24,005 bases of DNA from Acidimicrobiia bacterium (GTDB lineage: Bacteria > Actinomycetota > Acidimicrobiia > Acidimicrobiales > Acidimicrobilacustridaceae), in the NCBI GenBank assembly GCA_018882825.1, contig VERC01000003.1, forward strand, positions 1 through 24,005. Direction: 5' to 3'. Position 1 is the first letter of the stretch, and the number at the start of each line of letters is the position of its first letter. The notes beneath the pieces are model-generated. The model was not told the origin of the DNA and did no database searches. It saw only the letters and a list, made by a program, of their open reading frames with translations. Position numbers and translations under genes: made by a program. This document shows, in pieces, positions 15,677 through 23,930 of the stretch.

Positions 15677-16783
15677 TCAGTCGAGGACGAGCACCCCTCG
15701 GGCCACGCCGCCCTCGTGCATGTCGTGGACGGCGTCGTGGAAGCCCTCGAGCGGGTAGGTGGCGCTCACCAGCTCGTCGAGCATGAACTCACCCCGCCGG
15801 TAGAGGTCGATGATCTGAGGCATGTGGGTGTGCGGACTGTAGGAACCGGCCCGGCACCCGATGACGCCCCGCTCGTTCTGGGTGAACGGCTGGTAGGGCA
15901 GTTCGAACTTGGCGTCGCCGCCCGGGGTCCCGATGATGACGACGTTGCCGCCCCAGTCGAGCATGTTGAGGGCGTTCAGGGTGACCTCGGGTCGAGCCAC
16001 CACGTCGTAGACCCAGTCGACCCCGCCGGCACCGAACGGGCCCGAGAGCTCACCGGGCTTGTAGGGGACGAGCGTGCGGACCTGGTCGACGATGTCGGCC
16101 GCGCGACCGTCGAGGAAGTCGGTGGCGCCGAACGAACGGGCCAGGGCCTCCTTCTGGGGATCGACGTCGATGGCGATGATGCGACTGGCGCGACGGACCC
16201 GCAGGGCCTGGATGGCGTTGAGTCCGACGCCGCCACAGCCGTAGACGACCGCGGTCTGACCGACCTCGACATTGGAGCGGTAGAGCACGGCGCCGGCACC
16301 GGTCATCACGCCGCAGCCGACGAGACAGGCCGAGGTGAAGGGCACGTCGTCGGGGATCTTCACCGCCTGGATCGCCCGGACCACGGTGCGCTCGGTGAAC
16401 ACCGAGGCGGCGGCGAAGTTCCAGCACGGATCGCCGTCCAGAGTGAACGGCTGCGCCATGTTCCCCAGGGTCGAACGGCACCGCGTCGGCTTGCCGGCGC
16501 CACAGGCCTTGCACATGCCGCAGGCCTGCAGGGTGGACACGATCACGTGATCACCCACGGCCACGTTGGTGACACCGGTGCCGATCTGCTCGACGATGCC
16601 CGCGCCCTCGTGGCCGAGAACGGCCGGAGCGGGCCACCCGAAGGCGCCCGACGCCGCGGTGATGTCGCTGTGACACACACCGGCGGCCATGATCCGCACG
16701 ACGACCTCACCCGGTCCGGCGTCGCGGACCTCGAGACCGTCGAGGACCTCGGCTCCCTCTCCCGTGTAGACGATTCCCTTCAT
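15677..16783 (-). CDS. Zinc-dependent medium-chain alcohol dehydrogenase
   Basis: A 368-aa MDR-family alcohol dehydrogenase of the class III/long-chain type. Catalytic zinc ligands appear as Cys37 (GVCHSD), His58-Glu59 (GHEGAG) and Cys157 (GCGVMTG). The structural zinc site is C88-x2-C91-x2-C94-x7-C102. The Rossmann motif is GCGGVG (182-187), followed by IAIDVD. The ATG at 16783 has AAGGGGGAACG in front. It follows an aldehyde dehydrogenase by 25 nt on the same strand, so the pair would convert an alcohol to the aldehyde and then to the acid. In this setting a steroid side-chain terminal alcohol is a reasonable but unproven substrate. Related mycobacterial enzymes use bound NAD and mycothiol or NDMA; I cannot tell which type this is. 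Confidence 0.9.
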   Translation of the reverse strand: MKGIVYTGEGAEVLDGLEVRDAGPGEVVVRIMAAGVCHSDITAASGAFGWPAPAVLGHEGAGIVEQIGTGVTNVAVGDHVIVSTLQACGMCKACGAGKPTRCRSTLGNMAQPFTLDGDPCWNFAAASVFTERTVVRAIQAVKIPDDVPFTSACLVGCGVMTGAGAVLYRSNVEVGQTAVVYGCGGVGLNAIQALRVRRASRIIAIDVDPQKEALARSFGATDFLDGRAADIVDQVRTLVPYKPGELSGPFGAGGVDWVYDVVARPEVTLNALNMLDWGGNVVIIGTPGGDAKFELPYQPFTQNERGVIGCRAGSYSPHTHMPQIIDLYRRGEFMLDELVSATYPLEGFHDAVHDMHEGGVARGVLVLD

Positions 16784-16808
16784 CGTTCCCCCTTCTCGTT
16801 GTCGGGAC

Positions 16809-18272
16809 TCAGGAGCCCCAGATGATCGACTGCCACTCGGTGTAGGCGTCGAGACCCCAGTTGCCGCCGTCACGACCGATACCGGACAGCTTGAAGCCGC
16901 CGAACGGCGTCTCGTGATGGGTCTGGACACTGTTGATGCCGACGCGCCCGGAGCGGATCTGCTTGGCCACCTCGAAGGCGGCGGGCGTGTCGGAGCCGAA
17001 CACGTAGGAGAACAGTCCGTAGTCGCTGTCGTTGGCGATGGCGATGGCCTCGTCGACGGTGTCGTAGGGGACCACGACCACGACCGGGCCGAAGATCTCC
17101 TCGCGAACGGGCGACATGCCGTTGTGGCATCCGGCCAGCAGGGTCGGGCCCACGTAGAAGCCCTTCGACATCCCGGTGTCCCGACCGTCGACCACCAACT
17201 CGGCGCCCTCGGCCACTCCGTTGTCGATGTGGGCGAGGATGCGATCGCGCTGCACGGCCGAGATCACCGGACCGACGGTGGTGGCGGGATCGAGCGGATC
17301 ACCGACCTTGAGTGCGCGCGCCGAATCGGCCAGGCGCGACACCAGTTCGTCGTAGCGACTGCGGTGCACGATGACGCGGGTGGGGGCGGTGCAGATCTGA
17401 CCCGAGTGGAAGGCCCACACGCTGGAGATGCCGGCGACGGTCTTGTCCATGTCGGCATCGGCCAGCACCACACAGGCGCCCTTGCCACCCAACTCGTGCA
17501 ACTGGCGCTTCATGGTCGGCGCGCCGGCGGCCACGATGGCGCACCCGACGGCGGTGGAGCCGGTGAACGACACCATGTCGACGTTGGGGTCGGCCACGAG
17601 GTCGGCACCGACCTGGGCCGCACCACCGGTCACGATGTTGACCACGCCCTTGGGGAAGCCGACATCGTCGAGGATCTTCGCCAGTTCGATCACGCACAGC
17701 GGATCCTGCGGCGCCGGCTTCATGACCACGGTGCAGCCCACGGCGAGGGCCGGCGCGATCTTGCCCACCATGTTGGTGGTGGGGAAGTTGTAGGGGGAGA
17801 TGCAGGCGACGACGCCCACCGGCACCTTGCGGGCGTAGCCCGACATCAGCGCGCCGGCGGCCAGCGGCGTGGTGCCGATCGGTTGGGGCGGCAGGGCCAC
17901 GTCGAGGTTGTGGAGCGCTCCCTTGGCGTAGCGATCGAAGCGGGAGATGGCCACCGGGATCTGCATCAGCGAACCGACCGAGGACGTGGCACCGGCCTCG
18001 GCGATGACCAGCGGGATCAACTCGGGGGTGCGCTTGGCCAACTCGGCGCCGGCGGCGGCCAGCAGCGCGGCGCGCTCCTCGGGGGAGGTGCGGCTCCACG
18101 CCGGAAAGGCCTCGGCGGCGGCGGCCGCGGCGGCGGTGACGTCCTCGGACGAGGCCTCGGGGGCGGCGGCGACGACCTGTTCGGTGGCCGGGTTGATGAT
18201 GTCGTAGGTGCCCGCACCCCCGGGGACCCATTCGCCCCCGATGAGTTGGCGGTACTCGGTCATGGTTGCCAT
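16809..18272 (-). CDS. Aldehyde dehydrogenase, paired with zinc ADH
   Basis: A 487-aa ALDH-superfamily enzyme. Key motifs: SPYNFP (159-164), KPAPQDP (185-191), FTGSTAVG (236-243), general base Glu260 in HELGGK, catalytic Cys294 in SGQICTAPTR, REEIFGPV, and C-terminal PFGGFKLSGIGRDGG. His at 259 precedes the catalytic Glu, where Leu is more common. I choose the ATG at 18272 because it lies 8 nt after a TAGGGT box (18281-18286) with no room for a ribosome-binding site, the leaderless pattern seen for echA20 and the ChsE4-like gene; an alternative ATG at 18263 is possible. It is only modestly similar to the ALDH at 5545, so the two are not a recent duplication. Confidence 0.92.
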   Translation of the reverse strand: MATMTEYRQLIGGEWVPGGAGTYDIINPATEQVVAAAPEASSEDVTAAAAAAAEAFPAWSRTSPEERAALLAAAGAELAKRTPELIPLVIAEAGATSSVGSLMQIPVAISRFDRYAKGALHNLDVALPPQPIGTTPLAAGALMSGYARKVPVGVVACISPYNFPTTNMVGKIAPALAVGCTVVMKPAPQDPLCVIELAKILDDVGFPKGVVNIVTGGAAQVGADLVADPNVDMVSFTGSTAVGCAIVAAGAPTMKRQLHELGGKGACVVLADADMDKTVAGISSVWAFHSGQICTAPTRVIVHRSRYDELVSRLADSARALKVGDPLDPATTVGPVISAVQRDRILAHIDNGVAEGAELVVDGRDTGMSKGFYVGPTLLAGCHNGMSPVREEIFGPVVVVVPYDTVDEAIAIANDSDYGLFSYVFGSDTPAAFEVAKQIRSGRVGINSVQTHHETPFGGFKLSGIGRDGGNWGLDAYTEWQSIIWGS

Positions 18273-18280
18273 GGCGTCGA

Positions 18281-18286
18281 ACCCTA
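18281..18286 (-). promoter_or_regulatory. -10 box for leaderless ALDH-ADH transcript
   Basis: TAGGGT on the minus strand, 8 nt before the ATG at 18272. No convincing -35 hexamer is visible at the standard distance. Confidence 0.45.
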
Positions 18287-18353
18287 CAGGCGACGTGCGA
18301 GGGCATGGTCCGGTGACGACGGCGACCACGGTGGACCGCTCGGGGCCCCCGTG

Positions 18354-18373
18354 TAATCTGACGATCCGTCAGA
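18354..18373 (+). promoter_or_regulatory. -10 box overlapped by TetR-type operator TCTGACG-N3-CGTCAGA
   Basis: TAATCT (18354-18359) is a good -10 for the amidohydrolase-like gene. A perfect 7-bp inverted repeat with a 3-nt centre (TCTGACG ATC CGTCAGA, 18357-18373) overlaps it and covers the likely start point, a classic repressor position. TGACG-N-CGTCA palindromes are typical of TetR-family regulators in actinobacteria. This site is unrelated in sequence to the palindromes at 1186 and 5451, so a second regulator is likely. Confidence 0.62.
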
Positions 18374-18394
18374 AACACCCACGAGGGAGTGGCA

Positions 18395-20116
18395 ATGCTC
18401 GACACGGTCATCAGGGGCGGCACGGTCGTCGACGGCACGGGCGCAGCCCCCCGTCGGGCCGACATCGGCATCCGCGACGGTCGCATCGTCGCCATCGGCG
18501 AGATCGCCGAGGACGCCACCGAGGTGATCGACGCCACCGGTCGCATGGTCATGCCGGGCGTCGTCGACGCCCACACCCACTACGACGCGCAACTGATGTG
18601 GGATCCGTCGGCCACCCCGTCGTCGAACCACGGCGTCACCACGATCATCGCCGGCAACTGCGGCTTCACCCTGGCGCCGTTGCGCCCCACTCCCGACGAG
18701 GCCCGGTACCTGCAGGAGATGATGAGTCGCGTCGAGGGCATGCCGCTGCCCGCCCTGCAGAAGCTCGACTGGGACTGGGAGACGTTCGAGGACTACCTCG
18801 GTCGCTTCGAGGGCAAGGTGGCCGTCAACGCCGGCTGGCTGGTGGGCCACTGCGCCATCCGACGCTATGTGATGGGGCCCGATGCCGTCGGCGGCGAGGC
18901 TTCCCCCGAACAGCTCGACGCCATGGTCGCCGAGCTGCGCAAGGCCATCGAGGTCGGCGCCCTGGGCTGGTCGTTCACCACCTCGGGCAGCCACAGCGAC
19001 GGTGACGGTCAGCCCGTGCCGAGCCGCTGGGCCTCCACCGACGAGATGCTGGCCATGGCCACCGAGGTCGGCCGCCACGAGGGCACGACCCTCGAAGGCA
19101 TCGTGCCCGGCTGCCTCGACCGATTCGCCGACGACGAGATCGAGCTGCTGGCCTCCTTGAGCGCGGCGGCCCAGCGCGTCCTCAACTGGAACGTGCTCAC
19201 CATCGACTCCCGCGAGGCCGACCGCGCCTCCCGACAACTGTCGGCGAACGACGTGGCCAAGGCCAAGGGCGGCCGGGTCGTGGCGCTGACCATGCCGGTG
19301 CTCGTACCCATGAACATGAACCTGGAGACGTTCTGCGGCATCTGGCTCCTGCCCGAATGGGAGTCCACCCTGCGCGTCGACCGCGCCGAGCGCAAGCGCC
19401 GGCTGTCCGATCCCGCCGTGCGGGCGATGCTGCTCGAGCGGTCGCACTCCCCCGAGGCCGGCATCTACCGGCGGCTCGCCGACTGGGAGGACTACGTCAT
19501 CGGGGACACGTTCGCGCCGGAGAACGAGGGTCTGGCCGGTCGGGTGGTGGGCGACATCGCCGCCGAGCGGGGCACCGAACCGTTCGACACGTTGCTCGAC
19601 ATCGTCGTGGCCGATGACCTGCGCACCATCCTGTGGCCCGCGCCCAAGGACAAGGACGCCGAGTCCTGGCGTCTGCGGGTCGAGGTGTGGAACGACGAGC
19701 GGGCCATGATCGGCGGTTCCGATGCCGGCGCGCACCTCGACCGCATGTGTGGCGCCACGTTCCCCACGCGGTTCCTCGGCGACATGCTCAACGGTCGGAA
19801 GTTGCTCCCCATCGAGCGGGCCGTGCAGTTGATCACCCCGAAGCCGGCCGAACTGTTCGGGCTAGTGGGTCGGGGCACGATCGTCGAGGGCAACTTCGCC
19901 GACATCGTCGTGTTCGATCCCGAGACCATCGGTTCGGAGAACGCCCGCCTCGTCGCCGACCTGCCCGGCGACTGCGTGCGCCTCACCGCCCGGTCCCACG
20001 GCATCGACCGCGTGATGGTCAACGGCACGACGGTGATCATCGACGGCGAGCCCACCGGCGCCACGCCGGGCACGGTGCTCAAGTCGGGACGCGACACGGT
20101 GACCGTCCTGCCCTGA
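18395..20116 (+). CDS. N-acyl-D-amino-acid deacylase-family amidohydrolase
   Basis: A 573-aa member of the amidohydrolase-3/D-aminoacylase family. The N-terminal beta-sandwich strand is IRGGTVVDGTG. The first metal motif His60-x-His62 is in VVDAHTHYDAQ, the bridging Cys89 is in AGNCGF, and the catalytic-type Asp443 is in GGSDAGAHLD. The family's two later metal histidines are not evident: the matching strands read TTLEGIVPG (231-239) and LNWNVLTID (263-271). It may therefore bind one metal or act on another bond. Start: the ATG at 18395 follows GAGGGAG (18383-18389); a GTG at 18389 overlaps that site and is rejected. It is transcribed alone. Similar proteins are common in steroid- and lipid-degrading actinobacteria, but the substrate is unknown to me. 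Confidence 0.82.
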   Translation: MLDTVIRGGTVVDGTGAAPRRADIGIRDGRIVAIGEIAEDATEVIDATGRMVMPGVVDAHTHYDAQLMWDPSATPSSNHGVTTIIAGNCGFTLAPLRPTPDEARYLQEMMSRVEGMPLPALQKLDWDWETFEDYLGRFEGKVAVNAGWLVGHCAIRRYVMGPDAVGGEASPEQLDAMVAELRKAIEVGALGWSFTTSGSHSDGDGQPVPSRWASTDEMLAMATEVGRHEGTTLEGIVPGCLDRFADDEIELLASLSAAAQRVLNWNVLTIDSREADRASRQLSANDVAKAKGGRVVALTMPVLVPMNMNLETFCGIWLLPEWESTLRVDRAERKRRLSDPAVRAMLLERSHSPEAGIYRRLADWEDYVIGDTFAPENEGLAGRVVGDIAAERGTEPFDTLLDIVVADDLRTILWPAPKDKDAESWRLRVEVWNDERAMIGGSDAGAHLDRMCGATFPTRFLGDMLNGRKLLPIERAVQLITPKPAELFGLVGRGTIVEGNFADIVVFDPETIGSENARLVADLPGDCVRLTARSHGIDRVMVNGTTVIIDGEPTGATPGTVLKSGRDTVTVLP

Positions 20117-20174
20117 CGCGCGCGTCGGGCAGTCCGGTCACGTCGTTCCGGCCGCGTCGCCGGTCGGACCCGGC

Positions 20175-21230
20175 TCAGGCCGGGGTGTCGGCGAGGATGC
20201 GGCCCAGTTGCAGGAGGCTGGGGGTGGTGCCACCCAGTTGCAGTTCCTGCTTCTTGGCCCACAGGTAGTAGCGGTGCAGCGGGTAATCACGATCGACGCC
20301 CACCCCGCCGTGCAGATGCGTGCACGCCCGCACGACGCTGGCGCCACCCTCCGATGCCCAGTACTTGGCCGTGGCCGAGTGGGGGCCGGCATCGAGTCCG
20401 TCGGCCAGCCGCACGGCGGCCTGCCACGCGGTGAGCTCGATGGCGTTCGAGTTGATGCGGGCGTCGGCGGCGCGCTGCGCCACGGCCTGGAACGTGGCGA
20501 TCTGACGATCGAACTGCACGCGTTCCTTGACGTAGTCGGCCATGATGGCCACGGCCTTGTTCGTCACACCGCTCATAAGCAACGACTGCCCCGTCCATCC
20601 GGACTGGATGAGACGATCGAGGGCCTCGGGGCCGGCGATCCTCTCGGCCGCTGCGCCACTGAACGTGACCTTGGCGTCGGGGATCGAATCGGTGGCGTCC
20701 TGACGCTCGACGGTGACACCCGGGGCCGAGGCCTCGATGTAATAGAGGCCGTCGGTGGCCGACACGATGAAGGCATCGGCCACGGTGCCGAACAGGACGT
20801 TGGTCTTCACGCCGTCGAGCGCACCACCGGTGGCGGTGAGTGACGGGGAGTGCACGTCGCCCACGAGGTCGTGCAACGCCACGGTCACGATGCGCTCGCC
20901 GCTGGCCAGTCCGGCCAGGTGCTGGGGCGCGTGCTCGGCCAGGAACGGACCGGCCATGGCCATCACCGGCAGGGCCGGCACCGGAGCGACGTGGCGGCCG
21001 ACCTCCTCGAGGACGATGGCGACCTCGGTCCAGCCGAGACCGGCACCGCCGTCAGCCTCGGGCAGGGCGATGCCGACGATGCCGAGATCGGCCAGTTCAC
21101 GCCACAGGTCGAGGTCGACGCCGGAACCCGACTCGACCTCCTTGAGACGTTCCATGGTGCACCGGTCGGAGAGCACGCGGGCCACGAGGCCGCGCAACTC
21201 CTCCTGATCGGGGGTGAGTGAGAAGTCCAT
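20175..21230 (-). CDS. ChsE5/FadE27-like small acyl-CoA dehydrogenase subunit (no catalytic Glu)
   Basis: A 351-aa acyl-CoA dehydrogenase-fold protein that resembles my memory of M. tuberculosis ChsE5 (FadE27): MDF start, LWRELADLGI, a short LFGTVADAFIV beta-domain, ERVQFDRQIATFQAV, and C-terminal THLHGGVGVDRDYPLHRYY...GRILADTPA. No Glu appears at the usual catalytic position (LIQSGWTGQSLL). In the known ChsE4-ChsE5 enzyme this subunit contributes FAD contacts but not the base, and the enzyme is an alpha2beta2 heterotetramer that desaturates the steroid side chain at the first beta-oxidation step. The ATG at 21230 lies 14 nt after the partner's stop. Assignment to other steroid ACAD pairs (FadE28/29) is less likely but possible. 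Confidence 0.8.
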   Translation of the reverse strand: MDFSLTPDQEELRGLVARVLSDRCTMERLKEVESGSGVDLDLWRELADLGIVGIALPEADGGAGLGWTEVAIVLEEVGRHVAPVPALPVMAMAGPFLAEHAPQHLAGLASGERIVTVALHDLVGDVHSPSLTATGGALDGVKTNVLFGTVADAFIVSATDGLYYIEASAPGVTVERQDATDSIPDAKVTFSGAAAERIAGPEALDRLIQSGWTGQSLLMSGVTNKAVAIMADYVKERVQFDRQIATFQAVAQRAADARINSNAIELTAWQAAVRLADGLDAGPHSATAKYWASEGGASVVRACTHLHGGVGVDRDYPLHRYYLWAKKQELQLGGTTPSLLQLGRILADTPA

Positions 21231-21244
21231 TGGATCGATGCCTT

Positions 21245-22420
21245 TCAGCGGGCCGAGCGGGGGAAGCCGAGACCGAACATGGCGATGAGATCGCGCTGCA
21301 GCTCGTTGGTCCCTCCACCGAACGTGAGGATGATGGTGCCGCGGATGCCGGCCTCGAGTTGCGACCGCAGGATCGACTCGGGCGAATCGGAATCGAGGTA
21401 GGCGCGCGGGCCGAGAACCTCCATGAGCAACTGGTAGGAGTCCAGGTAGAACTCGGTGCCGAACACCTTCACACTGGAGGCATCGGCCGGGTGCAGGGAC
21501 TCGCGGTCGGCCGACCACGCCACCTTCCAGTTGGCCAGACGCAGGTACTCGAGACGGGCGTGCACGCGAGCGAGGTTGAGCTGCACCCATTCCTGGTCGA
21601 TCACACGACGACCGTCGGGCAGCAGCGTGTTCTGGGCCCACTCGCGCACGTTGGCCAGATGACGCTCGGGCATGCCGCTCGAGCACAGGGTGACGCGCTC
21701 GTGGTTGAGCTGACTGGTGATGAGACCCCAGCCGCCGTTCTCCTCGCCGACGAGGAACTTGGCCGGCACGCGCACGTCGTCGAAGTAGGTGGCGTTGATG
21801 TCGTGCTCACCCATGAGACGCAGCGGCTGGATGGTGATGCCGGGCGTGTCCATCGGGACGATGATCACCGAGATGCCCTTGTGCTTCTTCGCCTCCGGAT
21901 CGGTGCGTACGGCGAGCCAGCAGTAGTCGGCGCCACCGGCCAGTGACGTCCACATCTTCTGACCGTTGATCACGTATTCGTCACCGTCGCGCACGGCACG
22001 GGTCTGCAACGCGGCGAGGTCGGTGCCGGCGCCCGGCTCCGAGTACCCGATGCAGAAATGGATGTCACCCGCGAGGATCTTCGGGAGGAAGAACTCGCGC
22101 TGCCACTCGGTGCCGTAGTGCATGATCGTCGGGCCGACGGTGTTGAGCGTGAGCATCGGCACCGGCGCTCCGGCCCGCATCGACTCGTCGAAGAACACGA
22201 ACTGGTCGATGGGCCCGCGGGCCTGGCCGCCGTACTCCTTGGGCCAGCCGATGCCGGCCCACCCGTCGGTGCACATCTGCTTCCAGACGCGCTTGGTGGC
22301 ATCACCGATGCCGTGGCTGTGGGACAGCTCCTCGACCGTGGTGGCGTCGAGGAGGTTGTCGTAGTACGAGCGCAGTTCGGCCCGCAGTGCTTCCTGCTCT
22401 GGTGTGTATCCGATCTCCAT
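21245..22420 (-). CDS. ChsE4/FadE26-like large acyl-CoA dehydrogenase subunit
   Basis: A 391-aa acyl-CoA dehydrogenase close to my memory of M. tuberculosis ChsE4 (FadE26): YTPEQEALRAELRSYY (5-20), GWPKEYGGQ (58-66), IGYSEPGAGTDLA (124-136), VINGQKMWTSL (150-160), the catalytic Glu241 in QLNHERV, then EWVQLNLARVHA and a C-terminal LTFGGGTNELQRDLI. The LTFGGGTNE form, instead of YGGSNE, is typical of the heteromeric steroid ACADs. With the next gene it would form a heterotetramer that introduces the alpha-beta double bond into a steroid side-chain CoA ester. The ATG at 22420 is 8 nt after TAGTGT with no ribosome-binding site, so the transcript is probably leaderless. Confidence 0.85.
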   Translation of the reverse strand: MEIGYTPEQEALRAELRSYYDNLLDATTVEELSHSHGIGDATKRVWKQMCTDGWAGIGWPKEYGGQARGPIDQFVFFDESMRAGAPVPMLTLNTVGPTIMHYGTEWQREFFLPKILAGDIHFCIGYSEPGAGTDLAALQTRAVRDGDEYVINGQKMWTSLAGGADYCWLAVRTDPEAKKHKGISVIIVPMDTPGITIQPLRLMGEHDINATYFDDVRVPAKFLVGEENGGWGLITSQLNHERVTLCSSGMPERHLANVREWAQNTLLPDGRRVIDQEWVQLNLARVHARLEYLRLANWKVAWSADRESLHPADASSVKVFGTEFYLDSYQLLMEVLGPRAYLDSDSPESILRSQLEAGIRGTIILTFGGGTNELQRDLIAMFGLGFPRSAR

Positions 22421-22428
22421 GGATCGGG

Positions 22429-22457
22429 ACACTATCCCCACGCCGGGGCCGGTCACA
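22429..22457 (-). promoter_or_regulatory. Predicted leaderless promoter of the ChsE4/5-like operon
   Basis: Minus strand TGTGAC (22452-22457), 17-nt spacer, TAGTGT (22429-22434), then 8 nt to the ATG at 22420. The initiating A of ATG would be at or next to +1. Confidence 0.48.
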
Positions 22458-22471
22458 CGCTCGTCGACCGC

Positions 22472-22477
22472 TAGATT
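22472..22477 (+). promoter_or_regulatory. -10 box for the SDR pair
   Basis: TAGATT on the plus strand. Transcription would begin near 22484, and a strong GAGGAGGGG ribosome-binding site precedes the ATG at 22504. No clear -35 is seen. Confidence 0.35.
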
Positions 22478-22503
22478 CCCGGCGCGATCGACGAGGAGGG
22501 GCG

Positions 22504-23091
22504 ATGACGTCATCGGGCACGAGGGTGCGGGTGGTGGGCGACGGGTCCTTCGCGGCCACCGTCCGCTCCGCCGCCGACCGGATGGGCATGACCGTGGTGG
22601 AGGACGAGGGCTACGACGCCATGGTCTTCGCCCCGTGGGACGCGGCGACCATGGCCCCGGTGCGGTTCGACGAGTTGACCGACGAGCAGTTCGGGGCGGC
22701 GTGGCAGCACACGATGGACGACGCCGTGGCCGCCTGCGTGGCGGCCCGATCGGCCTTCGGTTCCGCCGGCGGCGCCATCGTGCTCACCGCGCCCACCACC
22801 GGCATGGCCGGCGGGGCCCGCTACGCCCACTGGGCGGCCGCGGCCGAGGGGGTCCATGTGCTGGCCCGATCGGTGGCCCGACAGTGGGGCCCCGAGGGAA
22901 TCGCCGTCAACGTGCTGGCCTTCTCCCCCGACGAGCTCGGCGTGGATCCGGCCGTGGCCGGTCCGGTGTCCATCGCGACGCCGGCGAGGCCCGGTGCGTC
23001 GATCGACGGCGCGCTGCGGTTCCTGTGCTCACCCGATGCCGCCGATGTGGCCGGCCAGACCCTGACCGTGGACGGTGGACTGTGGATGTGA
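22504..23091 (+). CDS. Degenerate SDR-fold protein, probably non-catalytic
   Basis: A 195-aa protein whose C-terminal half is clearly SDR-like (GVHVLARSVARQWGPEGIAVNVLAF, then QTLTVDGGLWM) but whose active and cofactor sites are lost. The N-terminal loop reads VVGDGSF (10-16) instead of TGxxxGxG, NNAG is replaced by FAPW (42-45), the Ser motif reads APTTG, and Tyr107 is followed at +4 by Ala111 instead of Lys. It is also about 55 residues shorter than a normal SDR. The reading frame is intact, the ribosome-binding site is strong, and its stop overlaps the start of a complete SDR (GTGA), so it looks kept by selection. It may form a heteromer with that SDR (inference). Confidence 0.8.
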   Translation: MTSSGTRVRVVGDGSFAATVRSAADRMGMTVVEDEGYDAMVFAPWDAATMAPVRFDELTDEQFGAAWQHTMDDAVAACVAARSAFGSAGGAIVLTAPTTGMAGGARYAHWAAAAEGVHVLARSVARQWGPEGIAVNVLAFSPDELGVDPAVAGPVSIATPARPGASIDGALRFLCSPDAADVAGQTLTVDGGLWM

Positions 23092-23861
23092 ACGACGCGC
23101 CGGTGACGCTGACCGGTCGGGTGGCGATCGTGACCGGCGCCGGACAGGGCGTGGGTCAGGGCATCGCCGAACGACTGGCCCAGCTCGGCGCCCATGTCGT
23201 GATCGCAGCGCGCCGGGCCGAGACGGGTGAACCGGTGGCGGCATCGATCCGCGACGCCGGCGGCTCGGCCGAGTGCATCGTCACCGACGTCACCCGTCGG
23301 GAGTCGATCGCCGCCTGCGTCGACGCCACCGCCGCCACCCACGGACGGCTCGACATCATGGTGCACAACGCGTTCGCCGGAGGTCAGGCCAGTCGCCTGG
23401 AGGACACACCGCCCGATGCGTGGTTCCAGATGTCGACCACCTCGGTGTGGGCGTCGTTCTGGTGCGCGCAACTGGCCCATCCCCATCTGAAGGCCAGCGA
23501 TCAGGGTCGACTCGTGCTCGTGACGTCACCGTCGGGCGTGGAGGGTTCGGCCAACATCCCGCTCTACTCACCGGCCAAGGCGGCCCAGCGGGCCATCGCC
23601 AAGTCGTTGGCGCGCGAATGGGGTCCGGAGCAGATCACAGTGAACTGCATCGCGCCCGTGGCCGAGACACCGGCGCTGGCCGGCGCCTTCGCCCAGGTGC
23701 CGACGCTGCGCGGTGCCATCGAGGCGCGCACACCTCTCGGTCGTATCGGTGATCCCACCGCCGACATCGGTGGCGTGGTGGCGTTCCTCGCCGGACGCGA
23801 TGCGGGCTACGTCACCGGTCAGACGATCGTGTGCGACGGGGGTTCGTTCCTCGGACTGTGA
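23088..23861 (+). CDS. SDR oxidoreductase coupled to the degenerate SDR
   Basis: A 257-aa short-chain dehydrogenase/reductase with an intact cofactor loop GAGQGVG (17-23), catalytic Ser near 147-149 (VTSPSG), Tyr160 and Lys164 (YSPAK), and C-terminal TGQTIVCDGGSFLGL. The NNAG motif is altered to HNAF (93-96). I choose the GTG at 23088, which overlaps the preceding stop by 4 nt. Its position, divergent from the ChsE4/5-like pair, suggests a 3-hydroxyacyl-CoA or ring-hydroxyl dehydrogenase in the same pathway, but the substrate is not determined by sequence. Confidence 0.87.
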   Translation: MNDAPVTLTGRVAIVTGAGQGVGQGIAERLAQLGAHVVIAARRAETGEPVAASIRDAGGSAECIVTDVTRRESIAACVDATAATHGRLDIMVHNAFAGGQASRLEDTPPDAWFQMSTTSVWASFWCAQLAHPHLKASDQGRLVLVTSPSGVEGSANIPLYSPAKAAQRAIAKSLAREWGPEQITVNCIAPVAETPALAGAFAQVPTLRGAIEARTPLGRIGDPTADIGGVVAFLAGRDAGYVTGQTIVCDGGSFLGL

Positions 23862-23917
23862 ACGGGGCACGCGCCGCGATCGGCCACGAACCGGTCGGGC
23901 GCACCGGAGCCCCTGAC

Positions 23918-23923
23918 TATCGT
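23918..23923 (+). promoter_or_regulatory. -10 box for leaderless LLM gene
   Basis: TATCGT lies 7 nt before the ATG at 23931, again leaving no space for a ribosome-binding site. No convincing -35 is seen. Confidence 0.45.
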
Positions 23924-23930
23924 CGACGCC

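Noticed and set aside
16914..18356. Long plus-strand frame (480 codons) opposite the ALDH
   Set aside because: Shadow of a strongly supported ALDH gene, with repetitive Gly/His/Asp composition and no start signals.
20117..20174. Terminator between the converging 18395 gene and the ChsE5-like gene
   Set aside because: Only a 5-bp stem (CCGGC/GCCGG, 20148-20163) is found, too weak to call in such GC-rich DNA.
22451..22471. GGTC...GACC inverted repeat as a third copy of the shared operator
   Set aside because: The half-sites are short, in the opposite order, and separated by about 11 nt. They do not match the GACCGYCGGRCGGTC core.
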